This document shows, one piece after another, positions 18,255 to 27,595 of a stretch of DNA of 64,000 nt (its first letter is position 1; the number at the start of each line of letters is the position of its first letter). The DNA lies in the NCBI GenBank assembly GCA_017398355.1, contig JAFQGD010000032.1:1-64000 (forward strand), read 5' to 3'. This stretch comes from Akkermansia sp. GTDB lineage: Bacteria; Verrucomicrobiota; Verrucomicrobiia; Verrucomicrobiales; Akkermansiaceae. The notes beneath the pieces are model-generated. The model worked only from the letters and a program-made list of their open reading frames with translations. It did no database searches and was not told where the DNA came from. A program made the translations under genes and the position numbers.

Positions 18255-18490
18255 ATTAAATCGAAGTGTCCTGTTTATGTTCTCTATTCCCCATTCGAAC
18301 AGTTTTTCTGCTCAGTAACAGGTGGGGGAACGAACTTTTTCATTATATACCGTGCACCTGCGGAGTCAAGCTCATTTGTCGGATAAGACAAACGAAGCGC
18401 GGAGAACTAGTCGGATATAAAATTAACAAGGCATGCATGCTCTGTAGAATAGAAAAACATTTGTGCTCAGCGCTGCTACAAACTTACTAC

Positions 18491-19747
18491 TTATTTAACA
18501 TTTCGTATGATAAACCAAGCTACCAAAGCACTACTCAGAGCAAGAGCTGCACACTGCATTTGGGGGGATATACCGGCCATGCGCATACCTCCCTGGATTA
18601 CGACGGACATGATGCCCAGAAAACAATCTACCAGGTTGCCCGCAGCAATCACGTCTCCGCGTTTATCATCATCTGCGCGGTCTTGCAACAGCGCATTGAG
18701 TGGCACCAAATATCCTGCCGCCATAGCTCCGGTCAGCACCAGTGTCAGGTAAAAAAGCGGGCAGCCATAGGGCACGATGGCCAGTGTCGCACACCCCAAC
18801 GTCATGCCAACACCACCGGCGCTTGCTACCCATGTACGAATCTTCCCAGCGCAAATAACAGAAGCCACAACGCCTCCCAGAATTGACCCGCCGCTAATCC
18901 ACGCCATGAGGAGGGCCGAATCCTTCTGCTGGCCCAACACGGCCATAAAGTCACCGCCATCATCCACAGGGTGCGCCTCTGCCGCCATTTGCAGCGCGAT
19001 GAGTATCATCGTGCCTGCAATAAACCAGAAGTAGCCAATCCCCACCTCACTATTACGCAGCACTTTGTTGTTCCACAGCATGCGCAGCTGGGAAAAATGC
19101 TTCCACAGCAAGCTCCACGCAAAGGGACGATGGCTTTGTGGTTTAAAGCGTGGGATGGTGAGACTCAGCAGGAATACCAGCACCGCACCGGCGGTGCAGT
19201 AGACGCAAGGCCAGGCAGCTGCTTCCCACCCGGCAGTACTTCCCCACCGGCAAAGTAAGCGATACACCAAATACAGCGCACCTATCTGCCCCACCAGGAG
19301 AGCCAGCATCGAGCTGATTTCCAAAATACCACTGGCAAAGCCAATATGGCGCGTCCCTACAATGTCTTTTACCAAGCCCTTCTTAGCCGGACTAAAAAAC
19401 ATGGCCTGCACACAAAATATTGTGAAAAAGCCGATAGATATCCACAAGCTATGCATGAACAAACCTATCGACATCCCCACCAGCACTATCACCTGCAATA
19501 ATACCATCGCTTGCAACAGGCGGGTCTTGCAGTAGCGGTCCGAAAGCCACCCGGCCACTGGCGAAAATATCACAAAGGGAAGTACAATAAGAACAGAGAG
19601 CGGGTATTGCAGCATCTGCCCCATCCATATACCCAAGGCTATCAACAAAAATTGCACCCCCTTTTCATTGAGGGAGTTCATCGACTGTATCACCACCAAG
19701 CTCCAAAATGAGCCCCACGGGGTATTGTCTTTTTTCGGTGTATTCAT
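18491..19747 (-). CDS. Major facilitator superfamily transporter (LplT-like)
   Basis: A 418-residue, roughly 12-helix transporter. The N-terminal half, with SMNSLNEKGVQFLLIALGIW, GWLSDRY and FFTIFCVQAMFFSPAKKGLVKDIVGTRHIGFASGILE, resembles the lysophospholipid flippase LplT and related MFS proteins. No acyltransferase/Aas domain is fused or adjacent, so the lysophospholipid role is only a suggestion. It is separated from the upstream Sel1 gene by a terminator and so is probably expressed on its own. The roughly 235 bases downstream, before the GH109-like gene, show nothing more than that gene's likely promoter. Confidence 0.8.
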   Translation of the reverse strand: MNTPKKDNTPWGSFWSLVVIQSMNSLNEKGVQFLLIALGIWMGQMLQYPLSVLIVLPFVIFSPVAGWLSDRYCKTRLLQAMVLLQVIVLVGMSIGLFMHSLWISIGFFTIFCVQAMFFSPAKKGLVKDIVGTRHIGFASGILEISSMLALLVGQIGALYLVYRLLCRWGSTAGWEAAAWPCVYCTAGAVLVFLLSLTIPRFKPQSHRPFAWSLLWKHFSQLRMLWNNKVLRNSEVGIGYFWFIAGTMILIALQMAAEAHPVDDGGDFMAVLGQQKDSALLMAWISGGSILGGVVASVICAGKIRTWVASAGGVGMTLGCATLAIVPYGCPLFYLTLVLTGAMAAGYLVPLNALLQDRADDDKRGDVIAAGNLVDCFLGIMSVVIQGGMRMAGISPQMQCAALALSSALVAWFIIRNVK

Positions 19748-19760
19748 GTATTATGAACAA

Positions 19761-19796
19761 CACAAGTCAGGCCCGCAAATGCGAGCCTGACTTGTG
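19761..19796 (-). terminator. Terminator of the trxB-sel1 operon
   Basis: A 12-bp perfect stem (19761-19772 with 19785-19796), plus a 3-bp inner stem, lies 15 bases past the Sel1 stop codon. The minus-strand tail is TTGTTC. It separates this unit from the MFS gene. Confidence 0.75.
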
Positions 19797-19811
19797 AAGG
19801 GAAGAGTTGAT

Positions 19812-20441
19812 TTATTGCCAGCCGTTATCCTGCATGAAAGCTTTGGCATTCTCGTGACCTTGACGTGCCGCCATAGACAACCAGTAGCGAGCTTGCAATT
19901 CATCCTGTGGTACCCCGAGGCCATAGCAATAGCTGCGGCCAAGGTTGTATTGCCCATCCGAGTTTCCGGCCTCAGCAGCCAAGCGGAAACAGGCAGCAGC
20001 GCGCTCATCATCAATTTCCGTACCTTCTCCATTGCGGTAGCAAAGGCCCAAGTTGTTGTAAGCGGAGGGGTCTCCCTGCTGGGCAGCGGCATTGTACCAA
20101 CGGAAAGCCTCATTGAAATTCTGTTTCACGCCGGCACCGCTGGCATAGCAAGTACCCAAGTTATCCTGCGCGTTAGCATTGCCCGCCTGCGCAGCCATGG
20201 TATACCAACGCACAGCTTCCTGCATATTTTTTGGTACGCCGTGGCCAAAATCGTAGCACTTTGCAAGCATCAACTGAGCCTCTGCACTCCCGGCGGCAGC
20301 TGCCTCATGGAAATAAGGCAAGGCCTGCACATACTGCCCGGAATCGTAGAACCGAGCCCCGGTTTCGTACTGTTCGGTAGGCGTGGTGCAAGATGCACAC
20401 AACGCCACCGCCAACAGAGAGCTAATGAGAACTTTTTTCAT
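19812..20441 (-). CDS. Sel1-repeat (TPR-like) lipoprotein
   Basis: 209 residues with a lipoprotein signal (ALCASC, Cys18) and about four to five Sel1 repeats of roughly 36 residues (AEAQLMLAKCYDFGHGVPKNMQEAVRWY and similar). Such repeats form superhelical surfaces for protein binding. No enzymatic motif is present. It follows trxB by 12 bases, in the same operon, and several Cys residues sit in the repeat turns (AKCYDFG, GTCYASG, GLCYRNG). These cysteines could be of interest next to a thioredoxin reductase, although Cys is common at this Sel1 position. Confidence 0.85.
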   Translation of the reverse strand: MKKVLISSLLAVALCASCTTPTEQYETGARFYDSGQYVQALPYFHEAAAAGSAEAQLMLAKCYDFGHGVPKNMQEAVRWYTMAAQAGNANAQDNLGTCYASGAGVKQNFNEAFRWYNAAAQQGDPSAYNNLGLCYRNGEGTEIDDERAAACFRLAAEAGNSDGQYNLGRSYCYGLGVPQDELQARYWLSMAARQGHENAKAFMQDNGWQ

Positions 20442-20453
20442 CGTGGTTTAGGT

Positions 20454-21389
20454 TTATGATTCAAGAGAAAGAAGATATCGTTCTGCTTCCATAGCAGCCC
20501 AGCAGCCCATGCCTGCGGCCGATATAGCCTGGCGGTATACCGGATCGGCAACATCACCGGCGGCAAAAAGACCGGGTGTCTTGGTTGCGGTGCCGCCATT
20601 CGTGCGCACAATGAAGCCGGCACCATCCACATCCACCAAATCACCAAGGAAAGCACTGTTGGGGGAATGGCCTATCGCCATGAAGACACACTTCACTTCC
20701 AACGGGCGCTGTTCGTCCGTAACCGTATCCTGCAATGTGACGGCGCAGAGTTCGCCACTATCATCTGTCTGGTATGCGGCAATGGAGCTGTTCCACACGG
20801 GCTCAATCTTGGGATCGTTGAGCACACGCTGCTGCATCGCCTTACTGGCGCGCAGCGTATCACGGCGGTGAATCAAATACACCTTGCTGGCAAAGCGGGT
20901 CAGGAAAGAGGCTTCTTCGCAAGCGCTGTCGCCACCGCCCACCACGCACACGGGCACATCACGGTAGAAGGCGCCATCGCAGGTGGCACAAGCTGTCAGG
21001 CCATGACCAATGAGTTCTTTCTCGCCGGGCAACCCCAGATAACGAGCCTTTGCCCCCGTTGCCACAATCACGGATTGGGCCTTGTATGCACCGCCGGAGG
21101 TAGTCACCACAAACAATCCGCTGCATTCCTCGCGGTAGACGGAAAGCACATCTTCATACGCATAGCGTGCGCCGAACTTCTCTGCCTGCTGGCTCATGTT
21201 GAACATGAGCTCCGGCCCCATGATTCCCTCCGGGAAACCGGGAAAGTTTTCAATTTCCGTAGTCGTTGTCAGCTGCCCACCAATTTGATTTCCGGTAAAA
21301 ACCAGCGGTGCCAAATCAGCGCGTGCTGCATAAATCGCCGCAGTGTATCCTGCAGGCCCTGTACCGATGATAATCAATTTCTCATTCAT
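20454..21389 (-). CDS. trxB: Thioredoxin reductase (NADPH)
   Basis: This cytoplasmic flavoprotein reduces thioredoxin with NADPH. The 311 residues show FAD-binding IIGTGPAGYTAAIYAARA, the redox pair CATC (Cys134, Cys137) in LTACATCDGAFYR, NADPH-binding VVGGGDSACEEASFL, and a C-terminal GLFAAGDVAD. Upstream in-frame codons exist, but a promoter whose -10 box overlaps one of them (TACGAT at 21397-21402) points to MNEKLIIIG as the start. Thioredoxin itself is not in the window. Confidence 0.94.
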   Translation of the reverse strand: MNEKLIIIGTGPAGYTAAIYAARADLAPLVFTGNQIGGQLTTTTEIENFPGFPEGIMGPELMFNMSQQAEKFGARYAYEDVLSVYREECSGLFVVTTSGGAYKAQSVIVATGAKARYLGLPGEKELIGHGLTACATCDGAFYRDVPVCVVGGGDSACEEASFLTRFASKVYLIHRRDTLRASKAMQQRVLNDPKIEPVWNSSIAAYQTDDSGELCAVTLQDTVTDEQRPLEVKCVFMAIGHSPNSAFLGDLVDVDGAGFIVRTNGGTATKTPGLFAAGDVADPVYRQAISAAGMGCWAAMEAERYLLSLES

Positions 21390-21396
21390 TGCAGCC

Positions 21397-21425
21397 ATCG
21401 TACACGCACGCATACCCGCGCGCAA
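21397..21425 (-). promoter_or_regulatory. trxB promoter, predicted leaderless
   Basis: TTGCGC (21420-21425), 17 bases, TACGAT (21397-21402) on the minus strand. Seven bases separate the -10 box from the ATG at 21389, so the start codon should be at or near the 5' end of the mRNA. Confidence 0.5.
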
Positions 21426-21574
21426 GCACATTTTTCGTCAGCCCTGCTTTTCTTCTGTTAACGAAGCTGTGTGATAAAATGACATGACACCAAAGGTAGT
21501 GATGTTATTGAACAGCGGGATGCCTTGGTTAGAGTGCCATTCCGGGAAAACTCCTCCTTTGAGGATGAATGAAA

Positions 21575-21607
21575 CAAGGGCTTGCTCCACGGGGAAGCAA
21601 GCCCTTG
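21575..21607 (-). terminator. Terminator of the giant pseudopilin gene
   Basis: A perfect 12-bp stem (21575-21586 with 21596-21607) with a nine-base loop, followed on the minus strand by TTTCATTC. It lies 35 bases past the stop codon. Confidence 0.85.
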
Positions 21608-21628
21608 CCGAAAACCGTCATTGGCGCA

Positions 21629-21641
21629 GGGGGGGGGGGGG
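21629..21641. repeat. Homopolymer of 13 G immediately after the pseudopilin stop codon
   Basis: Thirteen consecutive G on the plus strand (C in the mRNA) abut the TAA at 21642-21644 and precede the terminator hairpin. Such tracts slip readily, in cells and in sequencing, so the exact length is uncertain. Confidence 0.85.
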
Positions 21642-24600
21642 TTAAATATCCCATGCATCAAGCCACTTGAAGGAGACAATGCGGAACTTGCGCCCCATTA
21701 TCCTATTGGCTTCGGAAAGCCCCTTGCCTTTGCTACCATCCGGTTCATACTCTCGGTCGGAGGGGGCATTGGTGGGATCCACATAGTCCATGGTACGCTG
21801 CACAACAGCCTCGCACCATGCCTGTGCCAAAATGGCATTGCGCACATTGCGCACGCAGCCATATGCGCGCACGGTGAAGGTATCATCGCGTACAGTGAGA
21901 ATGTTGCCGAGGGAGGCCAACACATCACTCTGAATCAAGTAGCCGGGAGCAGCCGTGTAGATGGAACCTTCCTCTGCTTTCGGGAAGGCGAACAAGTCGC
22001 CATTGCCGGGCTTGGCTGCTTCGACCTCGTTAAAGAGCGTGTTGATATCCGTTGCATCAATAGCTGCCTGCAAAGCTCCTTTAAGAGCCTCATCCGAGCC
22101 GTTACTATCCAATCGGCGGTTGATGAAGTCCGACATATTGAGGAAGGGGCCACGCTTACGCACCTGCTTCACAATCTGACGAGCCAACTCGCGGATGGAT
22201 TCTGGCTCCAGCATACGCACCTCGCCCCATGCGGCGGCAGCGCCCCCACCTTGACGCAATGAAGTAGAGCCCTGCATCATGCTGTAGCCACCAAGGGAAT
22301 CAATACTCTTGTCTGTAGTTGAAACCATGAAGCGAGAGAAGAGCACCTGACTCTCCGACTTATTGTTCTCTACCAGAGAAAGCTTATTTCCATTCACATT
22401 AGTGACCAACTTGCGCTTGGCCAAGCCTTGGAGCACGGAAGCCCAAGCATCCTCCGATATGGAGTTCACATTGAAACCACCATCAATCATGAGATACTGG
22501 GCAATGTATTTCCAGCCATCCTGCGCCATGATACGCTTGATGATTTCCTCATCCTTATACGAGGCAGCTGACTTTTTGTAGCGGGAGACAGGGAGAGCTT
22601 CCTTTCCGCTCAAGAAATCTTCCATCACTTCCTGAGCCTTACGTCCTTTCTTGCCATCCCCCGGCATATCAGACACGGAAGAACAGAACCAGCGATCCCA
22701 CAACGCGTCGTTGATGAGCAATCCATGGTCAAAAAAGTCGCTAAACAACTGGCCATTACCTCCTACATCCTTGGTAATCTCATTCTTATGAAATGCGTAA
22801 ACATCACCGGCAGGCAAACATGGATCCGCAAAGGAGTTACCAATGCCCACACCTGGCACACCACTCTGGTACTGCATACGCCGCTGGGCAGACAGGTGAG
22901 CATAGCCGGAAGTTTCCTGAGATTTATACCAGCCGGGCTGCAAACGCATACCGGCAAAACCAGCAAGAGAGAATGGAGGGTGAACTGGTAGTTCCAACAC
23001 GGAAACAAAAGACACTTGCTCCCCATCACTGGTAATACCAAGCACACCGTTACGGCCAATATTATCCATGGGGCATGCACCCAAACCACCGCCAATATCG
23101 AGAGCAGCCAACTGATAAGGATGGTACTGGCGCTGCTGGTCATCCGGGCTAATAATCATACCACCCCAGAATGCGGGACTGGAATGCTGCCACATCTTCG
23201 TGCGGTAATCCTTTCCTTCAAACATGCGCGCATCCAAATTCGGATTGGCAGATTTGGGAACAATACCGAGCGCTGCAATGAAGTACGGCACATTGGGATC
23301 ACTTTGGCTGCCATCAATCGTCCAGATGGCGTCATTGCGCTCAGGGTCACAAAATATCTTATTCACCCCGGTATCGTTTGGATCATACCAACCCAGCAAG
23401 CCGTATTGAGGACTGGCTGCACGCTTACCATCACCACCGTCAGCTCCGTTAGTCGATCCTATATCAATACCGTTAAACCCATTGTAAATCGTAATAGCTT
23501 CCGGTCTTTTAGGCGCAAAATACTGACCATCCGAACCGGCAGCCCCTGTCAATCTAAGGCTCAAGCGGAAGTGACCTGCATCAATGTTACTTGCAGCGGC
23601 ATTACCGTAATCAGCAACCTTCCCCGGAGACGTGTGAGAGTAGATATTGATGGGATTACCTGCAACGGAACTAGGGTTGTAGCCCGGCACCCAAGGATTT
23701 TTGCCGATATCTTGAGATGTCTGCGTCTTTTCCACTCTACCGCTGGCGGGAGAGAAGAAGAGGATTTCACCGGGGTTAAACACGATATCACCGGTTTCAT
23801 CACCTTTGGAGGCTTGGAAGAACTCACCAAAGTCCTGCCCCATCACTTCTTTTATGTTATTATCTGTACGCTTAAAGCCACGATCACCCCATTCAAGATC
23901 ATCCCAACTTTTTACCTGTCTCTTTTGGGGGAAAGATTTCGACTGCATACCGGCCACCTTGTACGGCAAAGAATGAGACCAGAGCTGGCGTCCACGAATA
24001 CGCATGGGCACGTTATAGGGGTTCCACCACAAGAACATCGGAGCATAGCAGATACCCAAATCATACATCTGCTCTTTTCTCTCATCGTTAGTAATCACAC
24101 TTGCCCCACTTGAAGTCTTCGAAGGACTTTCAACCAGGCCAACGGTATTCATAAACGCCAACATCACAGGTGTGCGAGCATAACCGGCATACTTGCTTCC
24201 TTGATCCAACATGGCGCGACCTTCATATATACTGGCACTAGAGCCGGCCGATACGGAATCAGGATTTCCCAACTGCTTGGGACTATTTTGAGGATAAGCC
24301 GAACCGCTCAGACGCGTGTAAGCACCATTCACATCCCCAAGAAGACGAGCCGTAAAGTTATCAGAATCATTGGCATCGCCATTGGGCCAGCAGTTGTAGT
24401 AAGCATGCAGAGTTTGCCATGAGCCAATAGGCATATTCTTTTCCGTACCCACGGGCACATCCTTACCCTCCACCAAGGGACAGTCCTGGTCTGAGCGCAC
24501 AGCAAAGTCCGTCCCCTTCAATTCTTTCTTATTGAGTAACAAGCACAAATCTTCCTTCAAGCCACCGGTTCGCACATTGATAGGCAAACTGTACGAGGTG

Positions 24601-25463
24601 GTTGTCACATCAAAGAAATAGGGCATACCCGCAGACTGTGAAGACGAGGAAACGAGCGGAAGGCTATTAAGCGTCAGCAACTTCTCCGGCTTCTCAATCT
24701 TAGCAGGGATGAAATCCATTGTCTCGCTATCCACGAACATAGGACCGGGGGTATCCCAAGTCCGACGCAACACGTCCAATGGTTCTGTCACTTCTTCTCG
24801 GTCTTCAATAGAGATTTTACTCTTCTGGTTTTCGCCACCTACCCACCACGCAAAGCTTGCCTTATTTTTACCGGTAGATGGCATATTGAGCAAATCTGCA
24901 TACACATAGTGGCGGCCGGTCAGGCGCTTGCCCAGCGTGCCTTCCCCCACCAAGCAGATACGCTGGCCTGGCTTGCGGGAGCCCAAATCACTCACGGCTT
25001 GAAGGTTGTGGAGCTCCGAAGGCTTGCGGGAGGATATAAGCCACCTGCGGAACATGGATTCACGCCCCTGATTGTAGGTAGACTTAATCTCGCTTCCCTT
25101 GCCCTCTATGGGCTTACCATAGATCGGCCCGGACCAACTATCCCACACACCAAGAATGTGTTGAGAGATACTGCCTTCAGACTCAGAAATAATACCGGAG
25201 CTGGCAGACACACGGCGGTCCGGCCCCATTTCTATCTGCAAATTGGCGATAGCATCATCCAAACCGATGAGAGCCTGCTGCCTTGCCTCTGCCTGCAAAA
25301 CAGTCTGCATGGCAATGCGGCTCTGGGAGGAAGCCATTGCCATGATACCCACAGCCAAGAGAGTGAGCAGCATCATCAGGGTCAAAGACGCGATGAGCGC
25401 AAAGCCATGCTTCTTTTTCTTAATCAATCTTTTATGCGGAAAACTTGCTCGTTTGATTTTCAT
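21642..25463 (-). CDS. Giant pseudopilin-like surface protein (Verru_Chthon cassette protein A type)
   Basis: 1273 residues. The N-terminus is a type IV prepilin-like leader: basic KKKKHG, then FALIASLTLMMLLTLLAVGIMAMASS, with predicted cleavage after Gly20. Residue +5 is Ala instead of the usual Glu, as in PilX/GspK-like tip pilins. The long remainder is rich in Gly, Ser, Asn, Trp and Tyr (APMFLWWNPYNVPMRIRGRQLW, NIYSHTSPGKVADY). A late segment, RKRGPFLNMSDFINRRLD, recalls the GspK helix-hairpin region. This matches Verrucomicrobia proteins annotated as Verru_Chthon cassette protein A. The usual B, C and D partners are not adjacent. It has its own terminator and stands between tRNA-Val and trxB. 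Function unknown; assembly or surface display is inferred. Confidence 0.72.
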   Translation of the reverse strand: MKIKRASFPHKRLIKKKKHGFALIASLTLMMLLTLLAVGIMAMASSQSRIAMQTVLQAEARQQALIGLDDAIANLQIEMGPDRRVSASSGIISESEGSISQHILGVWDSWSGPIYGKPIEGKGSEIKSTYNQGRESMFRRWLISSRKPSELHNLQAVSDLGSRKPGQRICLVGEGTLGKRLTGRHYVYADLLNMPSTGKNKASFAWWVGGENQKSKISIEDREEVTEPLDVLRRTWDTPGPMFVDSETMDFIPAKIEKPEKLLTLNSLPLVSSSSQSAGMPYFFDVTTTSYSLPINVRTGGLKEDLCLLLNKKELKGTDFAVRSDQDCPLVEGKDVPVGTEKNMPIGSWQTLHAYYNCWPNGDANDSDNFTARLLGDVNGAYTRLSGSAYPQNSPKQLGNPDSVSAGSSASIYEGRAMLDQGSKYAGYARTPVMLAFMNTVGLVESPSKTSSGASVITNDERKEQMYDLGICYAPMFLWWNPYNVPMRIRGRQLWSHSLPYKVAGMQSKSFPQKRQVKSWDDLEWGDRGFKRTDNNIKEVMGQDFGEFFQASKGDETGDIVFNPGEILFFSPASGRVEKTQTSQDIGKNPWVPGYNPSSVAGNPINIYSHTSPGKVADYGNAAASNIDAGHFRLSLRLTGAAGSDGQYFAPKRPEAITIYNGFNGIDIGSTNGADGGDGKRAASPQYGLLGWYDPNDTGVNKIFCDPERNDAIWTIDGSQSDPNVPYFIAALGIVPKSANPNLDARMFEGKDYRTKMWQHSSPAFWGGMIISPDDQQRQYHPYQLAALDIGGGLGACPMDNIGRNGVLGITSDGEQVSFVSVLELPVHPPFSLAGFAGMRLQPGWYKSQETSGYAHLSAQRRMQYQSGVPGVGIGNSFADPCLPAGDVYAFHKNEITKDVGGNGQLFSDFFDHGLLINDALWDRWFCSSVSDMPGDGKKGRKAQEVMEDFLSGKEALPVSRYKKSAASYKDEEIIKRIMAQDGWKYIAQYLMIDGGFNVNSISEDAWASVLQGLAKRKLVTNVNGNKLSLVENNKSESQVLFSRFMVSTTDKSIDSLGGYSMMQGSTSLRQGGGAAAAWGEVRMLEPESIRELARQIVKQVRKRGPFLNMSDFINRRLDSNGSDEALKGALQAAIDATDINTLFNEVEAAKPGNGDLFAFPKAEEGSIYTAAPGYLIQSDVLASLGNILTVRDDTFTVRAYGCVRNVRNAILAQAWCEAVVQRTMDYVDPTNAPSDREYEPDGSKGKGLSEANRIMGRKFRIVSFKWLDAWDI

Positions 25464-25564
25464 ACACTAATCAACAGTACCCTACTACTATACACCCCAA
25501 GGGGCACACGTCAAGCAAATTCGGGGCGCCCTGCACCCAAAAATAGTGATTTTTCAGAGAACGG

Positions 25565-25597
25565 AAAAACCCACCGGAATCCAAGCTCCGATGGGTT
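25565..25597 (-). terminator. Terminator of tRNA-Val
   Basis: An 11-bp stem (25568-25578 with 25587-25597, one T-G pair) with a T-rich minus-strand tail (TTTTTCC) lies nine bases past the tRNA 3' end. Confidence 0.8.
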
Positions 25598-25605
25598 CTC
25601 TGCGC

Positions 25606-25677
25606 TACGAAGTATAAGATTCGAACTTATGACCCCATCCGTGTGAAGGATGTGCTCTACCACTGAGCTAACTTCGC
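25606..25677 (-). tRNA. tRNA-Val (anticodon CAC)
   Basis: The 72-base minus-strand cloverleaf has acceptor GCGAAGT/ACTTCGT, D arm AGCTCAGTGGTAGAGC, anticodon stem CATCC/GGATG with loop TTCACAC (anticodon CAC), and T arm with GTTCGAATC. The discriminator is A. CCA is not encoded, so it must be added post-transcriptionally. The first acceptor pair is G-U. Confidence 0.95.
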
Positions 25678-25708
25678 ATTGTTGTATCCCGTAACCGGGT
25701 GCGGGCGC

Positions 25709-25737
25709 ATTCTACCAATCATTTTTCTTCTTGGCAA
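25709..25737 (-). promoter_or_regulatory. tRNA-Val promoter
   Basis: TTGCCA (25732-25737), 17 bases, TAGAAT (25709-25714) on the minus strand, about 31 bases before the mature tRNA 5' end. Both hexamers and the spacing are identical to the tRNA-Ser promoter. Confidence 0.7.
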
Positions 25738-25866
25738 GCTTTTTCTGCAAAAAATGTCATTTTATTCACATTTATCCCCAAGATAGCTTCAATAAGGGGC
25801 GAGTAAAAAGGGAATAAAACGAAAATTGGGGGGGGACAGGCGCAGGATTGCATATTGAGCCAGGTA

Positions 25867-26403
25867 TTATGGCAGCCGCAGATTGTAATTTTGCCGGGTA
25901 GGGCGGAGTTGGGAGATATCAAATCCGCGCAGTACCGCTTCTTGCAAAAGGGGGAGTTGTTGCTGTAAGGGGGCGTGGGATTGGCGGCTCAGTAGCCACA
26001 AGCAAGAGCCTGTTTCATTGGACACCAAGGCATTTTGGTAAGCTGCATCCACCCGCAAAACATGGTATGGGGTGGAAATGAAGCGCAGGAGCGGTACAAA
26101 TGAAATCTGCAACACTCCCTCAGCCACCGGCCGAGCCGTAGCCCTCGCTTTATACACCTTACCGGCGGCATCTGTGCCGTAATTGGTGACAGATACCCGC
26201 CCGCCCGCCAGCAGAGCATATTCCGTCCACACCTCATCCAAGGCATATTCAAAGGGCGTTTCAAAACGAGCCAACTCATACCATCGGCCCATATAGCGGC
26301 TCCAATCAAGCCCGGAAGCAGGTGTTGTTTCAGGCAGAGGCTCACCGCCGGGAGCGGGGCTTTTTCTCTCGCTAAAGTAGTATTGCAAGGCTCGCAGAAT
26401 CAT
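25867..26403 (-). CDS. Lipocalin-family protein (Blc-like)
   Basis: 178 residues with the lipocalin first-strand signature YMGRWYELARFETPFE near residue 38 and the usual beta-barrel order (VWTEYALLAGGRVSVTNYG, then WLLSRQ for the closing strand). Blc-type lipocalins bind fatty acids or lysophospholipids at the outer membrane. Unlike Blc, no signal peptide or lipobox is visible at the N-terminus (MILRALQYYFSERKS), so its location is unclear. It follows the histidine kinase by 44 bases. A GAGGT sits directly before the ATG, one of the few ribosome-binding-like sites in the window. Confidence 0.8.
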   Translation of the reverse strand: MILRALQYYFSERKSPAPGGEPLPETTPASGLDWSRYMGRWYELARFETPFEYALDEVWTEYALLAGGRVSVTNYGTDAAGKVYKARATARPVAEGVLQISFVPLLRFISTPYHVLRVDAAYQNALVSNETGSCLWLLSRQSHAPLQQQLPLLQEAVLRGFDISQLRPTRQNYNLRLP

Positions 26404-26447
26404 ACCTCATGAGACGGAGCAACACTCATCTGCCCTCAAAAACAGAT

Positions 26448-27584
26448 TTAGGCGGGGAGGAGGCGTACCACACGGTCCGCTCGTGGCAGAGTGATAGTGA
26501 TGCTGGTGCCGGTTCCTTCTTTGGAGGCAATACCCAGGGTGCCACCGTGGTCTTTGATAATGCGGCGCACGATAAGGAGCCCCAAGCCATTCCCCTTCTT
26601 TTTGGAGGAACGGAAAGCCTCATACATACTGCCCATCACCTCGTGCGATATACCGGTGCCGTTGTCGCTGATGATGATGCGCACATCCGAATCATTATAA
26701 TCAGTCTGTATATACACCCCCCCTTGCTCACCGGGGATGGATTGGTAAGCATTGCGAATCAGGTTGTAAAAGACCTGGAATAGCTGGTTGGCATCGGCAC
26801 TCAGCTCAGGCAAATCCTCACAATACGCTTGTTGGATAGCAATGCCACGCGGTGCAATCTCCGGCGCCAACACATCTAACACGTGGTTGATAAGCTCATT
26901 GATGCGAACGGGCTCGCGCAGCAACTGCGAGGGGCGCATGGATTTGAGGAATTGATGCAGCAAAGTATCCAAACGGCGAGTTTCTGCTAAAGCACCCTCC
27001 AATAACGGAGCCAGTTTTTCCTGCTCTGCATGCCCCATCTTGGCAAGCTTTCGCTGCATGAGTTGCAAATTAAGCCCCAAGGAATTGAGCGGGTTGCCGA
27101 TTTCATGAGCCACGGCACTTGCCATGTAGGAGAGGAGGTTCATTTGCTCGGCCTCTGCGCTTTCCTCCCCCTGCTCCACTCGTTCCGTATCATCTCGCAC
27201 CAAGAGCAGGTATTCCATACCATCCGCCACGGGACTCATCAGGAAATTGTAATGCTTGGGCGCAGGGTAATTCACATGCAAATCGCGCGTTATAGCCACC
27301 CCGCTGCCACACAACTCTTTCCAACTGCATGTACCGCCAACCAATCGCTCAAAGGGTTCTTTGACCAACTCACGCAGAGGGCGGCCATAAATGGCAACAG
27401 CTGCCTTATTGGCAAAACGAGGGCGGCCGTCCGCATCGAAAAGAATCAACCCATCTCGCAAAGCATCAAAGACATCCTGCAACAAACCTTTATCAGAAGC
27501 CAAGCGGAGGAACAAGCTGCGCAGCTCATCTGTACCCAAACGATCCAGACGCGCCATGATTTTTTCCATTGTATCGCGGTTCAT
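26448..27584 (-). CDS. PAS-domain sensor histidine kinase (orphan, cytoplasmic)
   Basis: 378 residues: a PAS domain at about 35-135 (GLILFDADGRPRFANKAAVAIYG), a HisKA dimerisation helix with phospho-acceptor His160 in AVAHEIGNPLNSLG, and an HATPase_c domain with N box Asn278 (FYNLIRNAYQSIP), G1 DNGTGIS at 307-313, an F box and G2 GNGLGL at 331-336. No membrane helices are seen, so it should sense a cytoplasmic signal, in the NtrB style. No response regulator is adjacent. It starts 11 bases after the GH31 stop, within the HIT-GH31-kinase-lipocalin unit. A second Met at residue 6 is an alternative start. Confidence 0.9.
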   Translation of the reverse strand: MNRDTMEKIMARLDRLGTDELRSLFLRLASDKGLLQDVFDALRDGLILFDADGRPRFANKAAVAIYGRPLRELVKEPFERLVGGTCSWKELCGSGVAITRDLHVNYPAPKHYNFLMSPVADGMEYLLLVRDDTERVEQGEESAEAEQMNLLSYMASAVAHEIGNPLNSLGLNLQLMQRKLAKMGHAEQEKLAPLLEGALAETRRLDTLLHQFLKSMRPSQLLREPVRINELINHVLDVLAPEIAPRGIAIQQAYCEDLPELSADANQLFQVFYNLIRNAYQSIPGEQGGVYIQTDYNDSDVRIIISDNGTGISHEVMGSMYEAFRSSKKKGNGLGLLIVRRIIKDHGGTLGIASKEGTGTSITITLPRADRVVRLLPA

Positions 27585-27595
27585 GGGAAAGCGTA

